Shown piece by piece: positions 7,680 through 16,360 of a DNA stretch of 64,000 nucleotides; positions within the stretch are counted from its first letter, which is position 1, and every line of letters begins with the position of its first letter. Location: NCBI RefSeq assembly GCF_000346615.1, contig NZ_ANNU01000005.1, positions 1-64,000 on the forward strand, read 5' to 3'. Source of the stretch: Nafulsella turpanensis ZLM-10 (GTDB taxonomy: Bacteria; Bacteroidota; Bacteroidia; Cytophagales; Cyclobacteriaceae). The position numbers were made by a program, and so were the translations under genes. Under the pieces are notes generated by a model. That model was not told the origin of the DNA, searched no databases, and was given only the letters and a program-made list of their open reading frames with translations.

Positions 7680-8189
7680 ATGACAGCACTAGAATTCAGT
7701 TATTCCCTGAACAAAATGTCCAAGTCGTTAAAACCATTTGCTTTGAAACTGACGAAAGATATGGAAGAAGCAAATGACCTGTTGCAGGAAACCATCCTGA
7801 AAGCCTTTACGAACCGAGATAAGTTTGCCGATGGTACCAACCTGAAAGCCTGGTTGTACACGATCATGAAAAACACCTTTATTACCAACTATCAGCGCAT
7901 GGTAAGAAGGAACACCTTTATCGACACCACCGATAACCTCCACTACATTAACTCAACTGATAATATTACAGAAAACCTGGCCTACTCAAGCTTTGCTTTA
8001 AAGGATATAAACGAAGCCATCGTAAATCTGGACGACGCTTACAAAACTCCTTTTATGATGCACTTCCGTGGCTTTAAATACCACGAAATAGCCGATAAAC
8101 TAAGCATTCCTATCGGTACTGTTAAAAACCGCATCCACATTGCCCGCAAAGAACTCAAGAGTAAGCTGAAGAATTACGCTGTAAAATAA
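7680..8189 (+). CDS. ECF-type RNA polymerase sigma factor (sigma-70 family)
   Basis: A 169-residue sigma factor with only regions 2 and 4. Region 2 shows KDMEEANDLLQETILKAF and KAWLYTIMKNTFIT (about residues 28-68). Region 4 shows HFRGFKYHEIADKLSIPIGT followed by VKNRIHIARKEL. It directs RNA polymerase to a specific promoter set. It is 21 bases before crtI and no anti-sigma gene is next to it, so control may be transcriptional, through the CarH-like regulator just upstream. This recalls the light circuits in Myxococcus (CarQ) and LitR systems in other bacteria, where a sigma factor drives crt genes. The target promoters cannot be read from this sequence. Confidence 0.9.
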   Translation: MTALEFSYSLNKMSKSLKPFALKLTKDMEEANDLLQETILKAFTNRDKFADGTNLKAWLYTIMKNTFITNYQRMVRRNTFIDTTDNLHYINSTDNITENLAYSSFALKDINEAIVNLDDAYKTPFMMHFRGFKYHEIADKLSIPIGTVKNRIHIARKELKSKLKNYAVK

Positions 8190-8210
8190 CAGCCACACTT
8201 CTATGCTTGC

Positions 8211-9680
8211 ATGAACAAAAAAATAGTTGTAATTGGTGCAGGCTTTGCCGGTATTTCGGCAGCCTCCACCCTGGCAAAGCAGGGATACCATGTAACAGTA
8301 CTGGAAAAACATAAAACCCCCGGCGGACGTGCTCGCGCATTTTCTGCCGAGGGTTTTACTTTTGATATGGGCCCCAGCTGGTACTGGATGCCCGATGTGT
8401 TCGAACAGTACTTTAACCGTTTCGGCAAGTCAGCCTCCGACTATTATATACTCCGGCGGCTCGACCCTTCCTATACCATCCACTTTGGTAAAAACGACGC
8501 CCTTGCTATACCTGCAGGGTTACCCGACTTATTTACGCTTTTCGAACAGCTCGAAAAAGGCAGCAGCCTTGCGCTGCAGAAGTTTCTGGAACAGGCGGCC
8601 TATAAGTACAAAGTAGGCATGCAGCAACTGGTTTATAAACCCGCCCGCTCCATAAAAGAATTTACAAGCCTTCGCCTCCTGCTGGATATAGCCCGGATGG
8701 ATGTATTCAGCTCCTTTCATAAACATATCCGCAGGTATTTCAGCCATCCTAAAATTCTGCAGCTGATGGAGTTCCCCATCCTGTTTTTAGGCGCCTTACC
8801 CCAAAATACTCCTGCCCTCTACAGCCTTATGAATTATGCCGACATTCAGTTAGGCACCTGGTATCCCATGGGGGGCATGCACGAAATTATAAAAGGAATG
8901 GTAAGCCTCGCAGAAGAGCAGGGTGTAAACTTTCTGTACGAGCACAATGTGAAGGGATTTGACGTTATCGACGGAAAGATAAAAGCGGTGAACACCGATA
9001 AAGGAACTGTTACTGCCGATGTAGTAGTAGGCGGAGCAGACTATCACCACATCGAACAGCAATTGCTGCCCCCTCCCTACCGGAGCTACAGCGAAGCTTA
9101 CTGGCAAAAGCGCACCTTGGCCCCCTCTTCTCTTCTGTTTTACATAGGGGTCAACAAAAAGTTGAAAGGACTGCAGCACCATAACCTCTTTTTCGATCGT
9201 GACTTTATGCCCCATGCCCGTGAAATATACGAGCAGCCACAATGGCCAACTGATCCACTTTTTTACGTTTGCACCCCTTCCAAAACCGATAATTCCGTAG
9301 CCCCTGATGGCTCAGAAAATTTGTTTATACTGATGCCGGTAGCCCCGGGCCTGGACGATACCGAAGAAACACGTGAAAAATATTACCACCTGCTAATGGA
9401 CAGGCTGGAAACATTAACAGGCCAGGAAATCCGGCCCCACGTGGTATACCAGCGCAGCTATGCACACCAGAACTTTATAGAGGATTATAATGCCTTTAAA
9501 GGCAATGCCTATGGACTGGCCAACACATTAATGCAGACTGCCCTGCTGAAACCATCTCTTAAAAGCAAAAAGCTCAAAAATCTCTACTACACCGGTCAGT
9601 TAACCGTACCCGGTCCCGGGGTACCACCTTCTCTCATCTCCGGACAGGTAGTAGCGGGAGAAATTATCCGGGAAAATTAA
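8211..9680 (+). CDS. crtI: Phytoene desaturase (CrtI)
   Basis: A 489-residue FAD-dependent oxidoreductase that desaturates phytoene stepwise to lycopene (or neurosporene). The N-terminal dinucleotide motif is VVIGAGFAGISAASTLAKQG with the distal acid in VLEKHKTPGGRARAF. The substrate region begins FDMGPSWYWMPDVFEQYF, and the C-terminal CrtI signature runs YYTGQLTVPGPGVPPSLISG to the end. All parts are intact. A related enzyme, CrtD, performs 3,4-desaturation; the neighbouring crtB and the residue pattern favour CrtI. Gene spacing (21 bases after the sigma gene, 44 before crtB) indicates one transcript. Confidence 0.95.
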   Translation: MNKKIVVIGAGFAGISAASTLAKQGYHVTVLEKHKTPGGRARAFSAEGFTFDMGPSWYWMPDVFEQYFNRFGKSASDYYILRRLDPSYTIHFGKNDALAIPAGLPDLFTLFEQLEKGSSLALQKFLEQAAYKYKVGMQQLVYKPARSIKEFTSLRLLLDIARMDVFSSFHKHIRRYFSHPKILQLMEFPILFLGALPQNTPALYSLMNYADIQLGTWYPMGGMHEIIKGMVSLAEEQGVNFLYEHNVKGFDVIDGKIKAVNTDKGTVTADVVVGGADYHHIEQQLLPPPYRSYSEAYWQKRTLAPSSLLFYIGVNKKLKGLQHHNLFFDRDFMPHAREIYEQPQWPTDPLFYVCTPSKTDNSVAPDGSENLFILMPVAPGLDDTEETREKYYHLLMDRLETLTGQEIRPHVVYQRSYAHQNFIEDYNAFKGNAYGLANTLMQTALLKPSLKSKKLKNLYYTGQLTVPGPGVPPSLISGQVVAGEIIREN

Positions 9681-9724
9681 ACTTTTCCCTTTAACAGCTG
9701 ATATTATTTATAAAACCTTCGCTT

Positions 9725-10558
9725 ATGGAGCTGTTTAGCCAAACCACCTACGAGTGCAGTAAGCTTATTACCCAACGCTACAGCACTTCCTTTACCCTCG
9801 GCATAAAAACGCTGGATAAGCGCTTCCACATGCCTATCTATGCCATTTATGGTTTTGTTCGTTATGCAGATGAGATTGTAGATACCTTCCACGAACATGA
9901 TAAAGCTAAACTACTTAAGCGCTTCAGGCATGACACCCGCCTGGCCCTGGAAGAGAAAATAAGCCTGAACCCGGTTTTACACTGCTTCCAGGAAGTAGTG
10001 CACCAGTATAAAATAGAAACTGCCCTGATAGATGCCTTCCTCGACAGCATGGCCATGGACCTGCAATGGAAGCCATATGACCAGGAGCGGTACCAGGAGT
10101 ACATCTTTGGCTCGGCCGAAGCAGTAGGACTCATGTGCCTCCGTGTTTTTTGCGAAGGAGATACGGAGCAGTACGAGAAGCTGAGGGCGCCGGCTAAGAG
10201 TCTTGGCGCTGCCTTTCAGAAGGTTAACTTTCTACGCGATATAAGGAGTGACTATAACGAGCGGGGTCGGGTATACTTTCCGGGTGTTAATTTTAAGGAT
10301 TTCAGCTTATCTGAAAAGACTAGAATTGAGGAAGATATAGAGAATGATTTTAAACATGCCTATGAAGGTATTTTAGCCCTGCCAAAAGGAGCCAGGATGG
10401 GAGTATACCTGGCGTATATATATTACCTCAAATTGTTTAACAAAATAAAAAACAGCCCTGCTTCAACAGTCATAAACCAGCGCATTAGGATCGACAACCA
10501 AAGAAAACTTAGTCTGCTGATACAGACCATGTTCCGATTCAAATTTAATTATTTATGA
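9725..10558 (+). CDS. crtB: Phytoene synthase (CrtB)
   Basis: A 277-residue squalene/phytoene synthase family enzyme that joins two geranylgeranyl diphosphates head to head to make phytoene, the committed step. Both magnesium-binding Asp motifs are present: RYADEIVD near residue 42-49 and FLRDIRSDYNERGRVYFP near 168-185. Length is normal. The start is ATG at 9725 in MELFSQTTYECSKLITQRY. No geranylgeranyl diphosphate synthase gene (crtE/ispA type) is in the window, so that precursor must come from elsewhere in the genome. Confidence 0.95.
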   Translation: MELFSQTTYECSKLITQRYSTSFTLGIKTLDKRFHMPIYAIYGFVRYADEIVDTFHEHDKAKLLKRFRHDTRLALEEKISLNPVLHCFQEVVHQYKIETALIDAFLDSMAMDLQWKPYDQERYQEYIFGSAEAVGLMCLRVFCEGDTEQYEKLRAPAKSLGAAFQKVNFLRDIRSDYNERGRVYFPGVNFKDFSLSEKTRIEEDIENDFKHAYEGILALPKGARMGVYLAYIYYLKLFNKIKNSPASTVINQRIRIDNQRKLSLLIQTMFRFKFNYL

Positions 10559-10564
10559 CAATTA

Positions 10565-10600
10565 TTGGTAGGATGATGGAATCTTATTTCCGTATATTTG
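10565..10600 (+). promoter_or_regulatory. Possible internal promoter before ispH
   Basis: TATATTTG at 10593-10600 fully matches the -7 element TAnnTTTG. The nearest TTG (10565-10567) is 25 bases upstream, longer than the usual spacing, so the -33 part is weak. It would let ispH be expressed apart from the pigment genes, which suits an essential enzyme. Confidence 0.4.
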
Positions 10601-10646
10601 TTAAAGTAGCAAGCCATTAAAGTTACACAATTTTACCTGCAGTGCC

Positions 10647-11492
10647 ATGCCAGATTTAGAGGTAGCCATCGACCCACACTCAGGCTTCTGTTTTGGAGTA
10701 GTGTATGCTATTGCAATGGCCGAAGAAATTCTTGATGAACAGGGCTACCTTTACTGCCTGGGCGATATTGTCCATAACGATGAAGAGGTAAAGCGTCTTC
10801 AGCGGAAAGGACTCAGGATTATATCACAAGGTGAACTCCGGAATTTGTATAACGAAAAAGTACTTATAAGGGCCCATGGCGAGCCTCCCGCCACCTACCA
10901 GCTTGCCCTGCAAAATAACCTTGAGCTTATCGATGCCTCCTGCCCCGTGGTGCTAAAGCTTCAAAACCGCATTAAAAACTCATTCGATAAGGAAGAGCAA
11001 ATATACATCTACGGTAAGCATGGACATGCCGAAGTCATCGGCCTGCTCGGGCAAACCAGCAACAAGGCCATCGTATTCCAGGACCTTGAAGAGCTAAAGC
11101 TGGAGGAACTTCCTAAGCGCCTTACCCTCTATAGCCAGACAACGAAAAGCACAGATCAGTTTTACCGCATAAAAAAAGCCATGGAGGAAGCGGGCATAGA
11201 AGTGAATGCCAATGATACCATTTGCCGGCAGGTAAGCAACAGAGATAAAGAGCTCCGGGAGTTTGCCGGCAGGTACAATAAAATTATATTTGTTTCCGGC
11301 ACTAAGTCCTCGAACGGGAAAGTGCTGTACGGAGTCTGTAAAGATCGTAACCCTAACACCTATTTTGTTTCCGGACCCGCCGACCTGCAGGCTGCCTGGT
11401 TCGAGGAAGGGGATACCGTAGGCATTTGTGGCGCAACCTCTACGCCCCTGTGGCTGATGGAATCGGTAAAGGAGACGATAGAGCGGATTTGA
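10647..11492 (+). CDS. ispH: 4-hydroxy-3-methylbut-2-enyl diphosphate reductase (IspH/LytB)
   Basis: A 281-residue cytosolic iron-sulfur enzyme for the last step of the methylerythritol phosphate pathway, making IPP and DMAPP. The three cluster cysteines are Cys15 (HSGFCFGV), Cys99 (IDASCPVV) and Cys193 (TICRQVSNRD). The histidine motif AHGEPP and the C-terminal GATSTPLWLME are present. Having the isoprenoid end-step beside crtB and crtW suggests the cluster also boosts precursor supply. The sequence is complete and starts at ATG 10647. Confidence 0.95.
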   Translation: MPDLEVAIDPHSGFCFGVVYAIAMAEEILDEQGYLYCLGDIVHNDEEVKRLQRKGLRIISQGELRNLYNEKVLIRAHGEPPATYQLALQNNLELIDASCPVVLKLQNRIKNSFDKEEQIYIYGKHGHAEVIGLLGQTSNKAIVFQDLEELKLEELPKRLTLYSQTTKSTDQFYRIKKAMEEAGIEVNANDTICRQVSNRDKELREFAGRYNKIIFVSGTKSSNGKVLYGVCKDRNPNTYFVSGPADLQAAWFEEGDTVGICGATSTPLWLMESVKETIERI

Positions 11493-11510
11493 GGGAATAA
11501 ATGTAGGATA

Positions 11511-11552
11511 AGAGACGTGAGACCATAGATAGATTATAGAAACAAGAGACGG
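11511..11552. repeat. GAGACGTGAGACC-type degenerate repeat
   Basis: AAGAGACGTGAGACCATAGA and ACAAGAGACGGG in the gap between ispH and crtW resemble the words found in other gaps of the window. Too degenerate for a firm unit length. Confidence 0.4.
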
Positions 11553-11655
11553 GAAAGCTCTCTTTATCAGGCCACAGGAACAAGAAGAAGACAGCCTTCA
11601 GCTCCGGGCGCCAAAGCTAATATCCGTAATCCTTTAGGCAGTATCCCCGTATAAA

Positions 11656-12366
11656 ATGCCAGCTATGCAGCCAAGCTCATCAGCAAAAGACCTTTATCTA
11701 ACTTCCCGCGGTACCCTTATTGCAGGCGGTATTATCGTGGGCTGGTTACTGTTATTGCTCTTCCTGCTCGGCAGCTATACCATCAACTGGAGCTCTCCCC
11801 TCACCTACCTGTTTGTTTGGCTGCAAACGCACCTGTATACCGGCCTTTTTATTACAGCGCACGATGCCATGCACGGTGCCATTAGCCCAAAGCCAGTAGT
11901 TAACAAACGACTCGGACAGCTATCTGCCCTGCTATTTGCCTTTAACTCCTACAATAAGCTCTTCCCGAAACACCACGAGCACCACCGCTTCGTGGCCAGC
12001 GATAAAGATCCGGACTACCACGCCAGTCAGAACTTTTTTATCTGGTACTTCAGCTTTCTGAAGCAGTACATCACCTGGTGGCAGATAGTAGCCATGGCCA
12101 TTACTTACAACCTGCTAAAACTCGCTTTTCCGCAGGAAAATGTTGTTCTCTTCTGGATTGTCCCTTCCCTTTTGGCTACACTCCAGCTTTTTTACTTTGG
12201 CACTTACCTCCCGCACAGGGGAGAGCATAGCAATCGGCACAAATCAGGCAGCCAGCGCAAGAATCACCTGTGGGCCTTTTTAAGCTGCTATTTTTTCGGC
12301 TACCACTGGGAACACCACAACCACCCCGGCACCCCCTGGTGGCAATTATGGAAAAAGAAGCGATAA
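11656..12366 (+). CDS. crtW: Beta-carotene 4-ketolase (CrtW-type, fatty acid desaturase superfamily)
   Basis: A 236-residue membrane enzyme with four predicted helices and the CrtW histidine set: HDAMH at 69-73, HHEHH at 106-110, and WEHHNHPGTPWW near 218-229. These bind two irons that oxidise C4 of a beta-ionone ring to a ketone. The order and spacing of boxes fit CrtW rather than acyl-lipid desaturases. The start could also be ATG 11665, three codons later. With CrtZ it would give a 3-hydroxy-4-keto ring end as in astaxanthin or flexixanthin. It is 163 bases after ispH and may have its own promoter. Confidence 0.92.
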   Translation: MPAMQPSSSAKDLYLTSRGTLIAGGIIVGWLLLLLFLLGSYTINWSSPLTYLFVWLQTHLYTGLFITAHDAMHGAISPKPVVNKRLGQLSALLFAFNSYNKLFPKHHEHHRFVASDKDPDYHASQNFFIWYFSFLKQYITWWQIVAMAITYNLLKLAFPQENVVLFWIVPSLLATLQLFYFGTYLPHRGEHSNRHKSGSQRKNHLWAFLSCYFFGYHWEHHNHPGTPWWQLWKKKR

Positions 12367-12531
12367 AATTATGATATTTTAACCCAGAGAAACCACCTGC
12401 TACCTTATTGACAAAGCATGTAAAGCCGCAAGCGACATTGTTGTATCAGGAGCGCCTTTACCAGTCCTGAAAACCATTTTACCTTCCCGTCCATTAATAC
12501 ATTAAAATATTGATACCTCAGCTCATTCACC

Positions 12532-13002
12532 ATGGCTTCAGCAAAGAATATAAGTGCGGGTTTGCTCATGTACCGCAGACACGAAGGAGAATGGCAATAC
12601 TTTCTGGTTCATCCGGGTGGCCCATATTTCGAAAAAAAGGATGAAGGCTGGTGGATGATTCCGAAAGGCCTCCCCGAAACAGAGGAAGAGTTACTGAATA
12701 CTGCTATTCGTGAGTTTGAGGAAGAAACCGGCATAAAGCCGGCACCTCCTTACCTCCCCTTAGGCAGCATTAAACAGAAGGGTGGCAAATGGGTCCATGC
12801 ATGGGCCTTTGAGGGAGAATGGAAGGAAGCAACAGGTTTTAGTTGCAACACCTTCAGGGTAGAATGGCCTTATAAGTCTGGCCGCTGGCAGGAATACCCT
12901 GAAGTAGACAAAGCTGGCTGGTTTAGCTATAAAGAGGCCTGTAAAAAAATAAACCCCGCACAAATTCCCCTGCTCGACCGCCTGCTCGAAAACCTGGATT
13001 GA
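12532..13002 (+). CDS. Nudix hydrolase
   Basis: A 156-residue single-domain Nudix enzyme. The Nudix box GX5EX7REUXEEXGU is seen in full from Gly50 (GLPETEEELLNTAIREFEEE then TGI). Upstream SAGLLMYRRHEGEWQYFLVH and WMIPKG are the usual lead-in strands, and GGKWVHAWAFEGEW follows. This form is close to bacterial Nudix proteins acting on diadenosine polyphosphates or similar phosphate compounds, but the substrate cannot be read from sequence. It starts at ATG 12532 and runs 58 bases ahead of the next plus-strand gene. Confidence 0.92.
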   Translation: MASAKNISAGLLMYRRHEGEWQYFLVHPGGPYFEKKDEGWWMIPKGLPETEEELLNTAIREFEEETGIKPAPPYLPLGSIKQKGGKWVHAWAFEGEWKEATGFSCNTFRVEWPYKSGRWQEYPEVDKAGWFSYKEACKKINPAQIPLLDRLLENLD

Positions 13003-13060
13003 TACCATTAATGAATGGAGCAACAGGGAACGTTTAGCGATATACTGGAGTTATTCTCAC

Positions 13061-13636
13061 ATGGCCAAAGTCACCTTAAAGCAGCTTAAGCGACATTTAC
13101 AGGAGCTATCGGAAGAGGAGCTGCGAGAAGAAATCATTCGCCTGTACCAGAATGTGCCGCTGGTAAAGGAATATTTTCAGCTGGAACTCAGCCAGGATTC
13201 CGCTGCTTTAGTAAGTACTTACAAGCAAAAAATTCAGCGTTACTACTTTCCAAAGGGGAAATCCCTGAAAAGGCCCAAAGCAGCTAAAATGCGGGAGCTT
13301 ATCCGTGACTTTCAGCGCATTTCCAGCTTCCCCTACGATGTGGCCGACCTCTTACTGTACCAGACAGAGTGTATGGTGGCCTTTTCTGAAAGTAAGGGTT
13401 TTGTAAGTACCGGCTTTCAGCAAACACTTATTAACCGCTATAAAGAGGCTTTAGTGCTGATAAAAAAGGAAATGCTCAAAGAAGCGTTTATGCAGCGCTG
13501 CCAGCTTATTCTTAAAAAATCGCGCTTTATGCACTGGGACACCTACGAACAGCTCCTCCAACTCTACATCGACAATTTTAATAAGGAGGAACTACCCATC
13601 CATCTACACGGGCCCGATCAGCAGAAGTTAGCCTAG
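13061..13636 (+). CDS. DUF6155-like conserved protein
   Basis: A 191-residue soluble protein with no signal peptide. It begins MAKVTLKQLKRHLQELSEEE and is predicted to be almost wholly alpha-helical, with basic central segment FPKGKSLKRPKAAKMRELIR. The resemblance is to Bacteroidota proteins labelled DUF6155, with no known role. I cannot assign a reaction. It converges on the DUF3050 gene with only 16 bases between stop codons and no terminator visible there. Confidence 0.7.
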   Translation: MAKVTLKQLKRHLQELSEEELREEIIRLYQNVPLVKEYFQLELSQDSAALVSTYKQKIQRYYFPKGKSLKRPKAAKMRELIRDFQRISSFPYDVADLLLYQTECMVAFSESKGFVSTGFQQTLINRYKEALVLIKKEMLKEAFMQRCQLILKKSRFMHWDTYEQLLQLYIDNFNKEELPIHLHGPDQQKLA

Positions 13637-13652
13637 GCGATTAAAATTCCTG

Positions 13653-14420
13653 CTACACCGAAAGAAGCAACATGCCATCCCACAGGGCAAAGCGGGCTTC
13701 CAGTGCCGATTTGGCAGCAGCTTCTGCTTCTTTCCATTTCTGCTCATCCTCACCACATAATTCCTGCAGCACTATTTCCACGTGCTCATTATGCTTTTCG
13801 GTATCTACATTCGTGTGGCGCTCGAGGTATTCCTTCATTACCGATAATTCCTTCGGGTGGTGCAGAATCAGGTCATCGGCCAGCTTATGAAACAATTGAG
13901 GCACCACATCCTCGCGGCCCAGAAAAAAGGCTGCAGCCATGGCATGCGGCTGACCGGAGTGGCTAATTTCCCAGTTAATTTTCAGGTATTTTTTTATGCT
14001 GTCGGGCAGCTGTATTTTATCCAGGGCAGCGTGCATACTTCCTTCTTCCTGAAGAAGAATGAGAAAACGGTCGACCAGGTGAGTTTTGGCTCCCGCCTGC
14101 TCCATCGCTTTTTTATAAAGCTCGAAGTGACTCATGTTTTCTCCATTATACTTATCACACTCATCTTCCAGCGCCATTTCATTAAATATCCTGATGCTGT
14201 TTTTGTAAGGAGAGGGTACCCAGGCATGGTCTATGGTAGAAAGCTCAATCTGCAGAGCCTTCAGCTGCGACATATTGTCCCATACGGCAAACACATGGTG
14301 TTCCATGAATTCGCGAATGTCGTCGAGGGTTTCCATTTGCTGGTATATTTCATGCCCGAACAGGCGTACACGGAGAGGCTTGAGGGTAAATCTTATTTTT
14401 TCTATCCTTGAAGGTTCCAT
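13653..14420 (-). CDS. DUF3050 family protein (heme-oxygenase-like fold)
   Basis: A 255-residue helical protein of family DUF3050. The conserved features are FMEHHVFAVWDNMSQLKALQ near residue 38-57, the pair DECDKYNGENMSHFELY near 86-102, and the histidines GQPHAMAAAFFLGREDVVP and HHPKELSVMKEYLERH. Conserved His and acidic residues in such folds usually hold a metal or heme. Members act as small-molecule oxygenases in some relatives, but no function is established for this one. Complete, ATG at 14420. Confidence 0.85.
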   Translation of the reverse strand: MEPSRIEKIRFTLKPLRVRLFGHEIYQQMETLDDIREFMEHHVFAVWDNMSQLKALQIELSTIDHAWVPSPYKNSIRIFNEMALEDECDKYNGENMSHFELYKKAMEQAGAKTHLVDRFLILLQEEGSMHAALDKIQLPDSIKKYLKINWEISHSGQPHAMAAAFFLGREDVVPQLFHKLADDLILHHPKELSVMKEYLERHTNVDTEKHNEHVEIVLQELCGEDEQKWKEAEAAAKSALEARFALWDGMLLLSV

Positions 14421-14776
14421 AGTAGTTTAAAAAATAGTCATTTCTAATATTGTCTGTCTACTTTATGTACGAGCACCCATAGATGGAGGTTCGAAAAACA
14501 GGAGAGTATTTACAAGAAGAACACACCTAACCTCCTGATTTACAGGAACAAGAAGTGAATCTCCATACCCATCAACAGACAGACATTCAAGGGAGATACT
14601 GACAGCGAAAACCGCCTAAAAGGGAATGACTTCAGGAGTAGCAGACGAAGAAAACACAGGAAGCTCGACAACCGGGGGCGGCTTCAAAAGAAAGTAAAGG
14701 AGAGCAAAACAGGCCGTAAAAACAGAACTCTGCTCTAGCAAGAGGCTTTACAGAAGAACAAACCCTGCTTAAATTT
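14421..14776. other. Gene-free gap, purine-rich on the plus strand
   Basis: About 355 bases between two minus-strand genes. From about 14480 the plus strand is rich in A and G and poor in T. No reading frame, repeat, terminator or strong promoter match was found. Confidence 0.5.
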
Positions 14777-15139
14777 TTAGTCTTTTTTCTGAAAAAGGCG
14801 CCCCATGCGACTCAGCATTTTCTTTTCCTTTTCCCAGAAGAAGCGAAACTGGCCCAGCAGAAAGCCATAAGCCAGCAGCAATAGCTGATAAGCAGGAAAA
14901 ACAAAAAGGATATAGGTAACCGCCTTGAGCCAGAAAGGAGTAGCCTCACCGAATTCTAAAAAAGCAAAAAGGAATTTCCGGATGTAAACAACCGTAGAAC
15001 CGGTAAGGGCAAAAACAGCCAAAACTGCCAGCACCTGCACCAGGCTGTCGAGCTGCCATTTAGCCTTTAATTTATTAAGAAATGATTTTGTTACAGTTCC
15101 GGTAATCTCAGCGGTTTGTCCTTTATTTTCCAAGCTCAT
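14777..15139 (-). CDS. Small membrane protein (DUF6787-like)
   Basis: A 120-residue protein with a soluble N-terminal part (about 1-33), two long membrane helices (about 37-55 and 70-95) and a basic C-terminal tail RFFWEKEKKMLSRMGRLFQKKD, which by the positive-inside rule should be cytoplasmic. It resembles Bacteroidota proteins labelled DUF6787, of unknown function. It is read alone and divergently from the Usp gene at 15350. Confidence 0.7.
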   Translation of the reverse strand: MSLENKGQTAEITGTVTKSFLNKLKAKWQLDSLVQVLAVLAVFALTGSTVVYIRKFLFAFLEFGEATPFWLKAVTYILFVFPAYQLLLLAYGFLLGQFRFFWEKEKKMLSRMGRLFQKKD

Positions 15140-15349
15140 CGAATCGTTAATGCTGTGAATGTTACTGCAAATCTACAACCTAAATTTTGTTCCGGCTAAT
15201 CCATTCTGCTAAAATATCCGTATAGATTAACCTGCTACAGGCTTGATAAACAGAGAGGGACCCTGTACATTTAGCAAAGAATCGTAGCCTTAACCGCTGC
15301 AGGAACAAAATTAATTCCTTCAACTTCTATAAATTTTATTTTTACGACT

Positions 15350-16282
15350 ATGGAAAAGTCTTTTGAGCTAAAAAAAATAGTGGTATGCCTTGACATGACT
15401 CAAATGGACGAATCGCTGATCAGGTTTGCTTCTTATATTTCAAAAAAAATGAATGCCGACCATATCCTCTTTGTGCATATTGCTCCGAAGATGGAAATGC
15501 CGGAGGAAATAAAGAAGAGTTATCCTGGCCTTTTCACCCCTGCAGAAGAAACCCTTCGCCAAAAAATGACCGCCACGGTAGAGGAGCTTTTTGAGGCACC
15601 AAACAATTGCAGAACAGAACAGCTGGTCGAGGAAGGCAAACCCTCGGACAGCATCCTTAAAATCGCCAAAGAGCGTGATATCGATCTTTTAGTCGTAGGA
15701 AAGAAAATGGGATTGAAAGGCGAGGGCATTCTGGCCCGCAAGCTTGCCAAAGTAGCCCACCTTTCCATCCTGATGGTTCCTGAAGTTCTCCCACAGCTCA
15801 TGGACCGCATTTTAGTACCGGTAGATTTTTCGGAAGATTCGCTTCTTGCTCTTAAGCAGGCCATTAAAATTAAAGAAACCTCCGAGGTACCGATGAACAT
15901 TACCTGCCACCATGTATATCGCCTGCCAAGTGGCTGGCACAGCACCGGAAAAAGCAAAGAAGAATTTGCCAGCATAATGAAAGGACATGCAGAGAAAGAC
16001 TACCAAAAGTTCTTAAAACAGCTTGGCCCAGATCATCCCCAGATTCCCTGCATTTTTACACTGGAAGAAGAAAATAATGCGGCCCAGGAGATTTATCAGC
16101 AGGCCGTAAAAGACCGCTCCGACCTTATTGTATTGGGCTCTAAAGGAAAAACAGCCGCCGCCTCGGCCTTACTGGGCAGCACAGCAGAACGGCTGGCAGA
16201 GTGCGATAAAAATATTCCTTTACTAATTGCCAAAGACAAAACCGACAACCTCAGCTTTCTCGAAGCTCTCTTCAAGATATAG
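15350..16282 (+). CDS. Universal stress protein with two Usp domains
   Basis: A 310-residue tandem UspA protein. Domain 1 (about 8-145) ends LLVVGKKMGLKGEGILARKL AK..LSILMVPE; domain 2 (about 150-300) starts DRILVPVDFSEDSLLALKQA and ends with the nucleotide loop LIVLGSKGKTAAASALLGST AERL. The second domain keeps the G-x2-G-x9-GS(T) type ATP-binding pattern, while the first is looser. Such proteins help cells survive starvation or membrane stress, in a way still poorly defined. It is a single gene followed by a bidirectional terminator. Confidence 0.93.
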   Translation: MEKSFELKKIVVCLDMTQMDESLIRFASYISKKMNADHILFVHIAPKMEMPEEIKKSYPGLFTPAEETLRQKMTATVEELFEAPNNCRTEQLVEEGKPSDSILKIAKERDIDLLVVGKKMGLKGEGILARKLAKVAHLSILMVPEVLPQLMDRILVPVDFSEDSLLALKQAIKIKETSEVPMNITCHHVYRLPSGWHSTGKSKEEFASIMKGHAEKDYQKFLKQLGPDHPQIPCIFTLEEENNAAQEIYQQAVKDRSDLIVLGSKGKTAAASALLGSTAERLAECDKNIPLLIAKDKTDNLSFLEALFKI

Positions 16283-16293
16283 CATTTCCCTAA

Positions 16294-16342
16294 CACAAAA
16301 AAATGCACACCCATCATCTTGATGAATGTGCCTTTTTTTGTG
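16294..16342. terminator. Bidirectional terminator between usp and a convergent lipoprotein gene
   Basis: CACAAAAAAA at the left and TTTTTTTGTG at the right flank an imperfect stem built on GCACA / TGTGC and CATC / GATG. The A-run and T-run make it usable from both sides. Confidence 0.75.
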
Positions 16343-16360
16343 TACACCGATTCCGGCAAT

